DNA of 64,000 nucleotides from Cladopsammia gracilis (Eukaryota; Cnidaria; Anthozoa; Scleractinia; Dendrophylliidae). Within the stretch, counting starts at the first letter, position 1; each line of letters begins with the position of its first letter. The stretch spans positions 567,001 through 631,000 of the forward strand of contig JAJGOT010000193.1 in the NCBI GenBank assembly GCA_022457155.1. Direction: 5' to 3'. The notes under the pieces were generated by a model. The model had not been told where the DNA came from. It was given only the letters and a program-made list of their open reading frames with translations, and made no database searches. Shown piece by piece: positions 32,601 to 42,339 of this stretch. Position numbers and translations under genes: made by a program.

Positions 32601-35600
32601 CGGGCACGCCCTCAGCTTCGGTTCCGGGAGAGCTAGGAGGCGAAAAATAGTCTAGTTTTTTGACGTCGCCGGCGAATCTTTTGCAGTCAGAGCTTTTAGA
32701 GGACAATCCGAAGAATTCTCCCGATGTAACTCTTGCTTTCGAAGACGAGTCCAGCACGCCGCGCAGATATGTTTCAACCATTTTCGTTCTCCACGGATAA
32801 AACCGAAGTGGTCTTTAACACTAATGCATTGTTCCCGCTGATAATCGCGACAAAATAAAACTGGCGCTGAAGAAGAGGAAGTCGGCGATTTCTCCTGTAA
32901 CGGGTGTCCGTAAAGGGTTCTACTTTCCAAATGAAGATAGGAGTCTCCCCATTTCACAAGCCCACGCTCAATTTCAAGCAATACTGAACCATGAAAATTA
33001 AGAACGGCAGACCATTCGTATTGTTGCGCGAAATACATTAGGGATACGAGATGTTTTTCACGCTCCGTGCGCTCTAACGGGCTGATATCCTTGCATAACA
33101 AAATTTGAGCGTATCCGGCCACGAACTCCGCCAACGTTAACTCCTCGTATTTGACCTCGCGCTGCGCTCGTGTGATGCATAGAAAACTGTGAGGCCATCT
33201 TTGAGGATACAAAACCTCACTGGTAGCTTTTGCCTCCCGGCCCGATTTCAACTTACCAGGACGCGAGGAAGGTGCAGAAGCAGCTGCTAATTGCTGAATA
33301 GGGTCGCTCTCATTCTCGGACTCGCTATCATCGGAACAAACAACGCCAAGTTGATCTACCCGTCGATCCACGGTCTTAGCCAAATCGGTCATGGCACGCA
33401 GCTCTGGCAAGATAACAGGGGGTGGTACTGGTGGTGCTTTCTGTTGTTGTGGAGCGGGAGGACGCACTAACGCACGCAACTCGTTAGTCTCCTGGCGAAG
33501 AGATTTTAATTCGGTGGATAACAGCTGCACCGATTCTGCCAACGACTGTAAGGCGTCAGGTTTTGAAGAAGCGGCAGCCTCAACCTCGTCGGTGTGCTCT
33601 AGCTCATCAACCACCTCGAGATCCTGTTCGACATCGTTGGGAACTGGTCCTGTACAGTCTTTTCCAGGACGACCAAAATGATGTGCGGACTTTAACACTT
33701 TGCAACCTGGGCACCTGCTTGGACGACCCATTGGCATAAAACGAATGAAGACGAAAACGAAACAGTGCGATACAAAACTAGTCTGGTACGCTCGAAGTGA
33801 AAACTGACTCGAACTGAAAAATGAAACTCCTGTCACCTGATACTAAAGGGTGTATGTTGCGCAATTAATCCCTTTGAACACGTGCTTGTCCAAAGGGGGT
33901 AAATGCCCTTAATATATATCACAAGTAATTTTACTTGACAGAATTTATTGTAAGGTGTAATTGAATAATTTTATGGAAACTGCATGGAATTGATTAATTA
34001 ATTGCTTGACTGGTTAAATTATTAATTCAGAGATGATGAAGTGCTTTACGTTTCTTCAGAAGATCCTGCTATGGGTAAGAACTAAAGTTTTGTTTTTTAT
34101 CCAGTTAATCTTTGAAAGTAACACTGAAAAGTGGACCCCATAAAGATTGTAGTACAGATACACGTTCAGTATTCAGATAGAACTTTGCATGATAACATAG
34201 CCAACACATTGACATGCATTTCCTATTTCTTTCCTTTATCGAAAATGAGACCTGCACTATACAGCTGTATATGACGTATATTTTTATGTGTGAACATAAT
34301 TGACTGCTAAAAAAGGTGCTGCCTTGTAAATGGAGTAATTTATTATCATTAATGTTTTAGTTCCACATCCTCTTCACGTCAGTCCATTAAATGGTGATGC
34401 TGATGCTATCAATGGAATTAAATGTATGTACAGTGTAGTACAGTTACATACAGGTAAAAGAGTGATCATTATAGTATCATAGTCAATCAGACAAAAGGAC
34501 CAATGCTGGGGGGATAGCCTTGTGGTGGACTAGCATCCCATCCAGGGGGCATAGCAATTAATACTCCAAGGCACTTCATGCTATGGAAACCAGATCTTAA
34601 AGTTCTGGCAGTTATGGGCCATTTGACTTGTGAAACTTTGTTTTTGTTAATTTTAAGTTGCTTGAATTTGCAGTCACCATTTTGTAAATACATTTTAATT
34701 CATTTTATTACAATGATGTGCCTATAAAGGACCTTTAACCAGTTTTATTAAATATAGTGCTGTACCTAAGAGAAATGACATGATTGAATAAGTAAGAAGT
34801 TTTAGAATTGAACAAAGTATTTTATAAAATAATCAGCACTGAAATAATTTAATTTTTTTAGCATTCACAGACTGGGTGACACTCAACGTTGGAGGTCAAA
34901 TATTTACAACAACAAGGTACAGACTCAATAGACAATAATAAATTATTTATTTAGAATCATTAAATATTTAAATCAAGGAAAGACCTTCTAAGCAGGATGC
35001 ATTTATAATCTTTGAGATATACTTGAACTTGTTTTCTTTTGTGTAATTTAGAGCGACATTGATGAACGAGCCAAACAGCATGCTGGCCAGAATGTTTTCT
35101 CCTGCAGGTCAGTAAAGATCGCGAATACTTGAAGTGTTGAACGGGTCATAGCCGTTGGGCAGAAAAATAGTAATTTTCACCTGATCGATGGTCACCTGCC
35201 ATACCTGGCATTCGAGGGAGGGGAGGGTGAAAATGAAATTATGTTGTGTTATTGAAAAACTGTATTTCCTTATAGTGTGTGGAAAACGTGTTAATGTTTG
35301 TATTGCCGCGCTAAAAAATGTCGCTTTTGTGAAAATAGTTGTCTGTTAATGCTATGGAATGTGAGTGTTTATGGAAAACTTATTAATAAAATTCACATAC
35401 ACTATAATGATTGTCAATTGGCACAAATGCTTGCACATTACTGTTATTGAAGTTGATTATTGCACAAATGAAAGTACATTTCGAGGTAATAAATGTCAAA
35501 GAGTGCGAATATTTGTCTGTTAATATTATTGAATGTTACTGGTTATACTAATTAAAATAATTGTCTAACTATTCACACAAATGAATTTATATTTTCTGCT

Positions 35601-38600
35601 AATGAACAGCAAAAGGTGTACTATGTTTACTGCCCAGCACAAATTAACCAATCAGAATTTTTCAGCTGCCAGCGTCTGCAGAAATGAACAAAAGGGGGTC
35701 TTAATTGCAGGTGTCCTTTCCCTCTCTCCCCAGTTCCCCTCTCCCTGATGCCTAGGGGAGGGGGGGAGGGATCTGCCACTAGACTCTTAGCAGTTAAGTG
35801 AGTGAGCCAATCATGTGAGTGAGGGCAGAGTGAAGGTCGAGCTCTAGTCTCATCCAGCTTGTTTTGGTCCATTGGTTGCTCACATATTTACATGTAGCTC
35901 ATCCACTCAACTGACCGGGTCTGCTAGCAGTCTGCTGATGGCAGTCAGATCAAATGGATTGAGTTACCTCCAGTTCAATACCCAGAAGACTTTTTTACCA
36001 GTCACAGAGTTGCTTTCATAGTAGCAATTGAAAAACGTTCCTTGGACTTGACAAAGAATATTGTATTTTCATTGTACACACAGAACCATGGAGCAGTATC
36101 ACAGATCCTACTGGAGCTGTCCTTATTGATAGAAGTCCAGTCTACTTTGAACCAATCCTTAATTATCTCAGACATGGACAGCTTATACTGGACAATGGTG
36201 TCAATCCACAAGGTAAAGTGATGGGGTCAAGGAACATCATTGTTGACATGCACTCAACTTCAACCTCAAGTTAATTATGAGCTACTTAAAATTACTGGAA
36301 GTTGATTGCTTACATAAAAAAATGTTGTCCTGTGATTTTCTGAGTGATTCTATGAACTTACTGAAAAAGAGAATTTATGAAATGGCAAAGGAGAATGTTG
36401 GGTCAAACATGTATGAGAATTCAATGAAAACATCTTTTTATAATATTATTTCATATTTCTCAGCCCATATTGCCATACTTTGCATGCCCATACAAATGTG
36501 TTCCACTTTCCAAAATCAAGTAATGTGTTATACTACTCTAGGATTCCTACTGAATGGTAAAGTCTTTGGAGTGCAACTATGCTATGCACTGCATACCTGT
36601 AAATTTATTGCTCAATAAACACGTCTTTTTGATTCAGAAGTATTAGATGTGTTTTACACATGAGGATTAAATTTAAGGTGTTTCCCTCCAGTTTCCATGC
36701 AGCCACACCGATCATTTTTTAGCGGCCATTTAACTAACTTTCCTTTATTGAATTAGTATGAAACTTACACAAAATATTGTACTTATTGAACATACGCATG
36801 CACAAGTTCACAAGTTTGAAATGCTTTTCCAATTTACTCAAAATCGGCTTGACAAAAGTTTCTAGTTTTTAGATATTTTGTTTGCCATAGGCCATAGTAT
36901 TTCATTATAGTTTTGGTTTTTCTAGATGTCATTGCAATTTAGGCTCAAGTGATTTCGATGTTTCTCATTTATCTCCGCAATTTTAAATGCGATTTACAAA
37001 ATTGTTACACTCTTATATAAACTTCAAACTAAGTACAATATTTTGTGTAAGTTGAATCATGCTAATTCAATAAAGGAAAGTAAGTTAAACGGCCACTAAA
37101 AAATGAAATGTTTGGTGCTGCTGCATGGAAACTGGAGGGAAACACCTTAACAAAAATACAATTAAAGTGTCTTTTAATAATGACAGGTGTGTTGGAAGAA
37201 GCCAAGTTTTTTGGAATCTCAGGCATCTTGGAGCAGTTAGAAGAGATGGTGAAGGTGTGGCCTATAATTATGTTGTCCTACCTGGCTGAACCAGTTTTAT
37301 AATGTTTACATGTACATGCTTCTGGAGTTTTTTTGTGAAGGGGCGATGTCTTCATTTTTAAAAAGTTAGAAAACATATTAATTGTGCCAATGGTAAATTC
37401 CAAAAATGATGATCCAGTTTTGTTTCAAATTACTGTTCTTGTGCACTGAAAATTTAAATAAGTGGTTTTGGCTGCATGTGGCTAGGATGAAAATTGTTGA
37501 TATCCTTTCGTTTGGTTTATTTTTGTTAGGCCAACGACAAATCAGATGATGCACCACTTTCAAGGAGTGAGTTTGTTAAAATTTTGTTGTCAACGCCATC
37601 AAACTGTGAGCTTCGTTGCCAGGTAATAAAAGATAATATAACTACTTATTCCAATTTGTTGTCTTACCATGCAACCCAATAAATTAATTAATTAATTTAC
37701 TCGCAGGTTTATGAACTCTGCATTAATGGATCTGTTGGTGAGCCTTTGTGTATAACAACCTACCCATACAACAAACATCTCCAACTAACAATACGACATG
37801 TGTCTCTCAAAACAACAAGTCTCTCAGCATACAACAAACAAACTCACAAAGGTCTCGTTTAACCCCTTACTTCCCAAGAGTGCCAAAAATCCAAATTCAA
37901 GAAAAATCTCAAATTTTATTGTGTATTATATTGAAAAACAAATGGTACCATGCGAAAGTACTGCTGGAGGGGTTTCACTTGAATGGTCACACCATAGGAT
38001 TTCGTTGACAGACTCAAAAGTTAGAACAAATGGTACCATGCAAAAGTACTGCTGAAGAGGTTTCATTTGAATGGTCACACCATAGGATTTCATCAGCAGA
38101 CTCAAAAGTTAGAACAAATGGTACCATGCAAAAGTACTGCTGAAGAGGTTTCATTTGATTGGTCATACCATAGGATTTCATTGACCAACTTAAAAGTAAG
38201 TCTCAATTAAACTGAGGGTGGTTACCATTTGTCAGAGCTGGCCGGCGGGAACGGTCCGATTGTAACTAGAATGTGTTTTTTGAAGACCTTGTTCCTATAA
38301 GTCCATTAAAAAGATGCATACTTTTTCCGAATTGATCAGTCTGGCCGAACTGTTCTGACACATAATAGCATAATATTTACGAATTGAGCGGTCCGACTGG
38401 CCAGTTCTGTCAAATGGATAGCGCCCTGACTCGGGAAGTGAAAATGTCAAAATTATGGGAAAACATCTAGCAAACTTAAGTAGTTGTCCAGAGAGGCATA
38501 ATCCTAGACATCCTACACCTACAAGGAAAAATAATGAGTTTTTTTTTTTTAATTCCAAAAGCCCGATTAAGTTACTGGGAATCATCAAGGATAAAACACG

Positions 38601-41600
38601 ATTTAATTCAGCACCTTGCATCAGGATCTATTTCTTTACCCAGGCATTTATTTCCTGTGTTATAACTAATCGTTTTTTAAAATCGTTTTTTTTCTTTTTA
38701 CACCACAGGGAATAAATTTAGACTCCGCTGATCTCTCCAAGCTTGATCTACGTTTTATTAACTTCAAAATGGCGAACCTTAAAAAGACGGACCTTGCAAA
38801 CGCTAACCTATCAAACTGCTGCTTAGAGAGAGCTAATCTGTCTGGAGCACACATGGATGTAAGTAGTTGTAATAAAAGAGTTCTTTTACATTTTACACTC
38901 CTAAGTGTGACACCGTATTGTGGCACTCTGGTACTTAATGGACGCTTACACTGTATTTTTCTTTTTTATCTGTTTTCTAGGGTGCTATTTTAAGCTGTAC
39001 GCGCCTCCAAAGGGCCCATATGGAAGGGGCTTCTCTCAGAGGGTGTAATTTCGAAGATCCTGCGGGTACCAGGGCTCATCTTGAGGGTAAGGAAAAGCTC
39101 TTTAGTTTTCTAATGTACTGCATATTAAAATCCCTCAGCGTTTTAGTTTGCGAGATTTCAGTGCAGTTTATTTTGTAGGTTACGATCAGTTTTTCTTCCA
39201 AGAAGAGGCTCCAAGCAGCCTATACTCATGCGCATGCGTAAGAACGTTTTATGATATATTTTAAACATGATAAGAACATGTCCGACATGGCGAAGAGTAC
39301 CCCTTTCATTCAGTCATCGTTCCTGCAAACCACGTTGTTTACTATTGATTGTTTTGGAAATGAAGGCTGTACCACAATGAAGCCAGTGATTCTTCTAAGT
39401 CTTATATATACCAAACGTGAACATTTCTAGTGTAAGTAGAGTTGTAGGAGACGCTGTCGTGACACGTAACGCTCTTTTACCAGAAGTGAGAGTAGACGGA
39501 AGTCTCTAAACAGGAAGTGTAGTGGCAAAGCTATGAACCGGAAATGCACAGTTTAAAATATGCGTGCATAAATTTGAATGCAAAATCGTGACACAAAACG
39601 GAGCCGAAACCTTACCTCATGCCGCTTCGCGCATGAGTAATAACATTAAATCGAGGGAAAAATGTAATCAGAACCTGCCATCCGCGGATTTTGGCGTTTT
39701 CCCTCCTTGGTTCTGTTTAATGACTGTGTTTGCATTTCTGACTGATATTTGGCCAAAACGAGATTTTCACACAACTTGAATTTAGACAGCTTCTAACTGT
39801 GAAAGCAAGATCCACTAGGTCTTTATAATTCTCATTACTAATTATCAAAATTTATATGTCACCGGTTATTTTCAAACATAATCTCAGAGCTCAGGCTAAT
39901 TAGCTTGCTTTCTGCTTAGCATTAAGTATAAGTTGTCCCTCTATAACTTTTTGCAGGTGTAAACTAAGTGTTCATACTAGTTAGCTGGTTTTGTAATTGT
40001 ACCCTGTTAAACCTCAAATGTGCCTCTGTTTTCAGGTGTAAACTAAGTGTTCCGACTAGTTAGCTGGTTTTGTAATATGTTAAACTTCAAATGTGCCTCT
40101 GTTTTCAGGTGTAAACAAGTGTTCCGACTAGTTAGCTGGTTTTGTAACATGTTAAACCTCAAATGTGCCTCTGTTTTCAGGTGTAAACTTAAAAGGTTCA
40201 GACTTGGAAGGAAGTCTGTTAGGAAATGTTAATCTTCGTGTTGCCACACTCAAGGGCGCTAACCTTCAAAACTGCCAATTACGAGGAGCCGAGCTAGCGG
40301 GGGCTGATTTGGAGGTTAGGGCATTGTTGTATTGTAGACTTATTTTGCAGTCGTTTGTTGGGACACCCAGCTTTTAAGGACAGGAGTTGGAGATACTAAG
40401 AATTTTCACATAAGAGCGGTTTTCAGTTGAGTGTGGTAAAACCACAACCAATGTCATTACGCTGGCCAATCACATCACACGCAGATAATCCAATGAACCA
40501 ATCAGAACTTGAAGCTAATACGTGTTGCTGGCGCCAAGCGCGGGAAAACGCATGCGAGCAAGATAAAGTGGCGCGAGATCTTTTAGCCAATCACAGAGCG
40601 CAGCAATTCAACCGATACTCAATTGAAAACTACTCTATTATGGACTTACAGACACTTCGTTACGACTCTCATAAAACGGGCACGTTTTTGCTACTGAGTG
40701 TGCTTATTTTTAACTCGAGAATACGCGAAGCTTTTAAAGAGCATAGTTAATCCCTATAACCGTTTGAGACCATAGTTAATCCCCTCGATTAACTATGTTG
40801 AGACAAAATACACGCGATCGGTCGGTCAGCGGGCTGTTAACATTGAAACGATTTGATAAAAAAGCAAGGCTGATAAACGGTACGAAAACGATTATATTTG
40901 TAAAAAAATCCAATATTTCGAAAGGCACAGCCTTTCTTCTTCAGGGTCTTACAGATAATAACTCGTAAGGCAAAAAAACGTTACAATTTAAATTTAAAAG
41001 GGGGCGGGGGATTAAATATGATACTATGACAACATAAACTGAAGTGACAAAGTAAATGTAAATAACCGTAAATAACTAAGCAATATAGAGGTAAGAAAAA
41101 CATGCAACACAATACTACAGTAAATATAAGTAATGGAAACTCAGAAAAGATGTCATGTTTCATCTCTTCTATTTAAACCTAAAGGTTCAAGGGTCTGACC
41201 TCTCTCAATAAGATATGCTTCTCTTGCTTTACGTACACCGTCACGATTAGTTTTAACGAGTTCAAGAGGGATAAGTAACGAACATCGTAGACCAGTTGAC
41301 AAACAAACTAACATCTCTAAACCTACTGCAGTCTCAGAACATTTCCTTTCTAACGACCATACCGCTTCTGATATGCAACTTATCCCTCTTGAACTCGTTA
41401 AAACTAATCGTGACGGTGTACGTAAAGCAAGAGAAGCATATCTTATTGAGAGAGGTCAGACCCTTGAACCTTTAGGTTTAAATAGAAGAGATGAAACATG
41501 ACATCTTTTCTGAGTTTCCATTACTTATATTTACTGTAGTATTGTGTTGCATGTTTTTCTTACCTCTATATTGCTTAGTTATTTACGGTTATTTACATTT

Positions 41601-42339
41601 ACTTTGTCACTTCAGTTTATGCTGTCATAGTATCATATTTAATCCCCCGCCCCCTTTTAAATTTAAATTGTAACGTTTTTTTGCCTTACGAGTTATTATC
41701 TGTAAGACCCTGAAGAAGAAAGGCTGTGCCTTTCGAAATATTGGATTTTTTACAAATATAGTCGTTTTCGTACCGTTTATCAGCCTTGCTTTTTTATCAA
41801 ATCGTTTTATTATTTTATAGCTGATTAGATCCTTTACTACAGGATCCGGTGCTTCTATCTCGTTACGGTGGTCTTTGCAAATACAGTTACTTGTTAACAT
41901 TGAGCCCGCGATATGTAATGGTCACCTGCCTAACCCATGGGGATGGCATTGGAGGAAGGGGAGAAGAGGGTGGGGAGTTGGACGCAGGGGTGTGGGGGGT
42001 GGGGTCGGGGGGCAGGAGGTGGAGCAAAATGCTTTGGAGAGGGTAGGGTCCGAATGTTTTACATACACGAGTTGGCTCATAGGAGCCTTTGATATCATTT
42101 TGTCAAAATAATACCTTTGACACTCTTACTGTAGAATGTAAATGTTTAATTTTCTAACACACTACGTTTTCTTGTAGAACTGTAACTTAACTGGGTGTGA
42201 CCTTCAGGATGCAAATCTCCGGGGCGCGAACATCACTGGAGCCACGATCGCAGAGATCACTGGTCCACTTCACATGACAGCTTTTGTTAGAAATCAGCTC
42301 CCAGGCTCTCACACGGTATCCTTGGCTCCAGACTCCTAG
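26668..42339 (+). CDS. KCTD9: KCTD9 orthologue, BTB plus pentapeptide-repeat protein, 13 exons, complete
   Basis: Exons: 26668-26730, 28847-28977, 34031-34074, 34361-34423, 34862-34916, 35052-35107, 36084-36212, 37187-37254, 37530-37622, 38709-38858, 38981-39086, 40181-40314, 42178-42339 (stop TAG). All borders are GT-AG, phases agree, and the product is 417 aa (human about 389). Residues 1-100 are the ubiquitin-like/KHA-type N-terminus. A BTB/T1 domain begins at D-W-V-T-L-N-V-G-G (about 103) and includes L-I-D-R-S-P and [12 protein letters not shown]. From about 235 a pentapeptide-repeat right-handed helix follows, A(D/N)LXX-type (for example A-N-L-S-N and L-R-G-A-N). The C-terminus L-T/G-P-L-H-M is conserved in KCTD9. 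In animals KCTD9 is a proposed cullin-3 substrate adaptor. The gene diverges from XPNPEP1. Intron 2 hosts an antisense retrotransposon. Confidence 0.95.
26965..27700. mobile_element. TTA-flanked Harbinger-like element in KCTD9 intron 1
   Basis: TTA at 26962-26964 and 27701-27703. Ends TGCATCAGTCAATTCCAG and the inverse of TGCACCAGTCAATTCCAG, 736 bp apart. A minus-strand 160-codon frame inside has no recognisable domain. Confidence 0.65.
29217..29345 (-). repeat. Split direct repeat B2
   Basis: 129 bp, matching B1 at 29541-29669. It forms the 3' edge of the element on its own strand. Confidence 0.9.
29385..29542 (-). repeat. Split direct repeat A2
   Basis: 158 bp, matching A1 at 33747-33904 and abutting B1. 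A 39-bp spacer (29346-29384) with a GGTGGGTGGGTGG stretch separates it from B2. Confidence 0.9.
29541..29669 (-). repeat. Split direct repeat B1
   Basis: 129 bp copy of B2, lying just after the recombinase frame and joined directly to A2. Confidence 0.9.
29707..30698 (-). CDS. Tyrosine recombinase of the DIRS-order retrotransposon
   Basis: About 330 residues. The C-terminal half has the tyrosine-recombinase signature: an arginine in the R-L-A-N-I-V-P helix, the H-S-F-R-R box (H-x-x-R), and the nucleophile tyrosine in S-D-A-Y-K-A-Y-L about 35 residues later. It would integrate a circular cDNA without an endonuclease. The frame is open up to the stop of the RT gene but has no ATG near its start. 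A strong polypyrimidine tract and ATTATAG (exon start 30698) precede the first family-like residues, so the protein may be made from a spliced RNA. No internal stop. Confidence 0.85.
30736..32781 (-). CDS. Reverse transcriptase-RNase H of the DIRS-order retrotransposon
   Basis: A 681-residue frame. The RT catalytic core shows Y-L-D-D in [11 protein letters not shown] (about residue 370), preceded by [11 protein letters not shown] and M-G-L-R-S-A. The RNase H segment has [11 protein letters not shown], an S-L-E-L-L helix and C-D-N-E-V-A-V, supplying the Asp-Glu-Asp residues. The frame overlaps the gag-like frame by about 130 bp in another phase. Its true start (M-V-E-T-Y, or by frameshift/splicing) is uncertain. 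No premature stop, so the copy may be recent. Confidence 0.9.
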   Translation of the reverse strand: MVETYLRGVLDSSSKARVTSGEFFGLSSKSSDCKRFAGDVKKLDYFSPPSSPGTEAEGVPVLDFSCGSSQFTRDFLLQDFSPARHLDSRLTKFSCPSFSFPTQDNGFIKFSQSRHSVFDYATRPVTSSFVDAHRAVFSSGQFNYTGLRIPVPSRLNIPVWRALLQDYEDRVICDFLEFGWPLGYTNQTLPVFDLRTHRGALNFPSEVQDYISSEISLGRVAGPFDAPPFPHGFVVSPLNTVAKRDSQERRVIVDLSWPCGSSVNDGIPSGSFLGELLELSYPTIDAIVAAIVSLGRGCMLYKRDLRKAYRQFPVDPHDYRLLGYTWNRQFYFDTVLTMGLRSAAMACQRSTSAVTWILNRRGFSTFNYLDDFIGVSPPTLATSHFNEVGVLLHHLGLEESIAKSCPPSTIMTCLGVELNTLDFTLSVDSDRLTEIESLLHTWLHTRTTTKSSLQSLVGKLVFVSKCVRQSRVFIARILRLLRSVKFNHHHINLNSEFRQDIKWWCRFLRVYNGVSMISVNNWSSPGEVFTTDACLTGCGGLCARYYFHAEFPEFISIQHLDINSLELLTIVVALKLWGHLWRGLRLTVRCDNEVAVTALNSGRCRNAFLNSCLQEVCFLAAIHEFEIRAVHLPGVLNSEADVLSRWNVSSRAKEQFLHRVQRDQLIAVSVPITFFQLDSPF
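32652..33737 (-). CDS. Gag-like ORF1 of the retrotransposon
   Basis: 361 residues from the first ATG downstream of the A1 repeat (M-P-M-G-R-P-S at 33737). The open frame extends further upstream, but that part lies in A1. The N-terminus has a short C-P-G-C...H-H-F...D-C-T-G cluster that could bind zinc. A Glu-rich and coiled-coil-like middle (about 40-90) and a proline-rich stretch follow, then a globular C-half. Presumed nucleic-acid-binding structural protein of the element. The identification rests on its position. Confidence 0.7.
   Translation of the reverse strand: MPMGRPSRCPGCKVLKSAHHFGRPGKDCTGPVPNDVEQDLEVVDELEHTDEVEAAASSKPDALQSLAESVQLLSTELKSLRQETNELRALVRPPAPQQQKAPPVPPPVILPELRAMTDLAKTVDRRVDQLGVVCSDDSESENESDPIQQLAAASAPSSRPGKLKSGREAKATSEVLYPQRWPHSFLCITRAQREVKYEELTLAEFVAGYAQILLCKDISPLERTEREKHLVSLMYFAQQYEWSAVLNFHGSVLLEIERGLVKWGDSYLHLESRTLYGHPLQEKSPTSSSSAPVLFCRDYQREQCISVKDHFGFIRGERKWLKHICAACWTRLRKQELHRENSSDCPLKALTAKDSPATSKN
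33747..33904 (-). repeat. Split direct repeat A1
   Basis: 5' edge of the element on its own strand. It ends 10 bp before the gag-like ATG. Confidence 0.9.
36677..37146. mobile_element. TTAA-flanked long-TIR element next to KCTD9 exon 8
   Basis: TTAA at 36673-36676 and 37147-37150. Ends GGTGTTTCCCTCCAGTTTCC and its inverse extend as about 110-bp imperfect inverted repeats containing CTTTCCTTTATTGAATTAG. It ends 40 bp upstream of KCTD9 exon 8. Confidence 0.8.
38225..38417. mobile_element. 193-bp TIR MITE in KCTD9 intron 9
   Basis: Ends CCATTTGTCAGAGCTGGCC and the inverse of CCATTTGACAGAACTGGCC, with inner inverted CGGTCCGA/CGGTCCGAC blocks. No clear target duplication. Confidence 0.65.
39957..40188 (+). 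repeat. Tandem repeat copying the KCTD9 exon 12 acceptor
   Basis: Three upstream units of 79, 73 and 72 bp each begin with GTGTAAAC after an AG and end with CTGTTTTCAG. The last unit runs into the real exon 12 acceptor (AG at 40179-40180). Upstream AGs end at 39956, 40035 and 40108. The first base pairs of exon 12 are thus part of the repeat. Confidence 0.85.
40413..40636. mobile_element. MITE family 1, well-preserved copy
   Basis: Ends AGAGCGGTTTTCAGTTGAGT and the inverse of AGAGTAGTTTTCAATTGAGT. Interior GCGCCAAGCGCGGGAAAACG and AAGTGGCGCGAGATCTTTTA. Several other copies lie in the window. Confidence 0.75.
41153..41275 (-). pseudogene. Mirror copy of the Penelope-like endonuclease C-terminus
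   Basis: Minus-strand reading from L-I-P-L-E-L-V to the same stop as the right arm. It is shorter by the part encoded in the spacer. Confidence 0.75.
41277..41501 (+). pseudogene. Penelope-like element fragment, endonuclease C-terminus
   Basis: 75 codons ending in TGA. It reads [32 protein letters not shown], then P-L-G-L-N-R-R-D-E. That order (H-R, a PTAVxxHF block, RxxREAYLI, and a terminal GLNRRDE) is the C-terminal part of the GIY-YIG nuclease of Penelope-like retroelements. The catalytic GIY-YIG N-part and the reverse transcriptase are missing, so the copy is 5'-truncated. Confidence 0.75.
41710..41738 (+). ncRNA. Hammerhead-like core motif, right arm (candidate)
   Basis: CTGAAGA (41710-41716), one extra A, a perfect 7-bp hairpin GAAAGGC-TGT-GCCTTTC, then GAAA (41735-41738). 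Penelope-like elements often carry hammerhead ribozymes in their terminal repeats, and these pieces match the conserved core order. The extra A before helix II and the unclear helix I/III pairing make activity doubtful. The mirror copy is at about 40915-40943 on minus. Confidence 0.35.

Larger units (their letters stand above)
29217..33904 (-). mobile_element. Tyrosine-recombinase retrotransposon (DIRS order, Ngaro/PAT-like), apparently full-length
   Basis: About 4.69 kb inserted antisense in KCTD9 intron 2. It carries split direct repeats in the A1-ORFs-B1A2-B2 order typical of PAT and Ngaro elements. Read on the minus strand: A1 is 33904-33747, B1 is 29669-29541, A2 is 29542-29385, and B2 is 29345-29217. 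The A copies (158 bp) and B copies (129 bp) look identical by eye. The B1/A2 junction equals the two outer ends joined, as expected if a circular intermediate recombines at the ends. Three long, stop-free frames run in order: gag-like, RT-RNase H, tyrosine recombinase. No target duplication is expected. No methyltransferase or hydrolase domain was recognised. Confidence 0.9.
40846..41807. repeat. Near-perfect palindrome of two Penelope-like 3' ends
   Basis: Left arm 40846-41275 and right arm 41379-41807 (about 430 bp each) are inverted copies differing at only a few positions. The 103-bp spacer is 41276-41378. Each arm carries the C-terminus of a GIY-YIG-type endonuclease, an AT-rich 3' region and a CTGAAGA-hairpin-GAAA motif. 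It lies in KCTD9 intron 12. The near identity suggests a recent event, or an assembly artefact to be excluded. Confidence 0.9.

Noticed and set aside
34487..34693. Minus-strand frame in KCTD9 intron 4
   Set aside because: No family resemblance and no splice context. Likely chance.
37691..37740. Candidate extra KCTD9 exon between good AG and GT sites
   Set aside because: It is 31 bp long and would break the frame between exons 9 and 10, which already join cleanly and match the family.
39957..40108. Alternative starts of KCTD9 exon 12 at upstream AGs
   Set aside because: Each leads to an in-frame stop within a few codons. Kept as a finding, not as exons.
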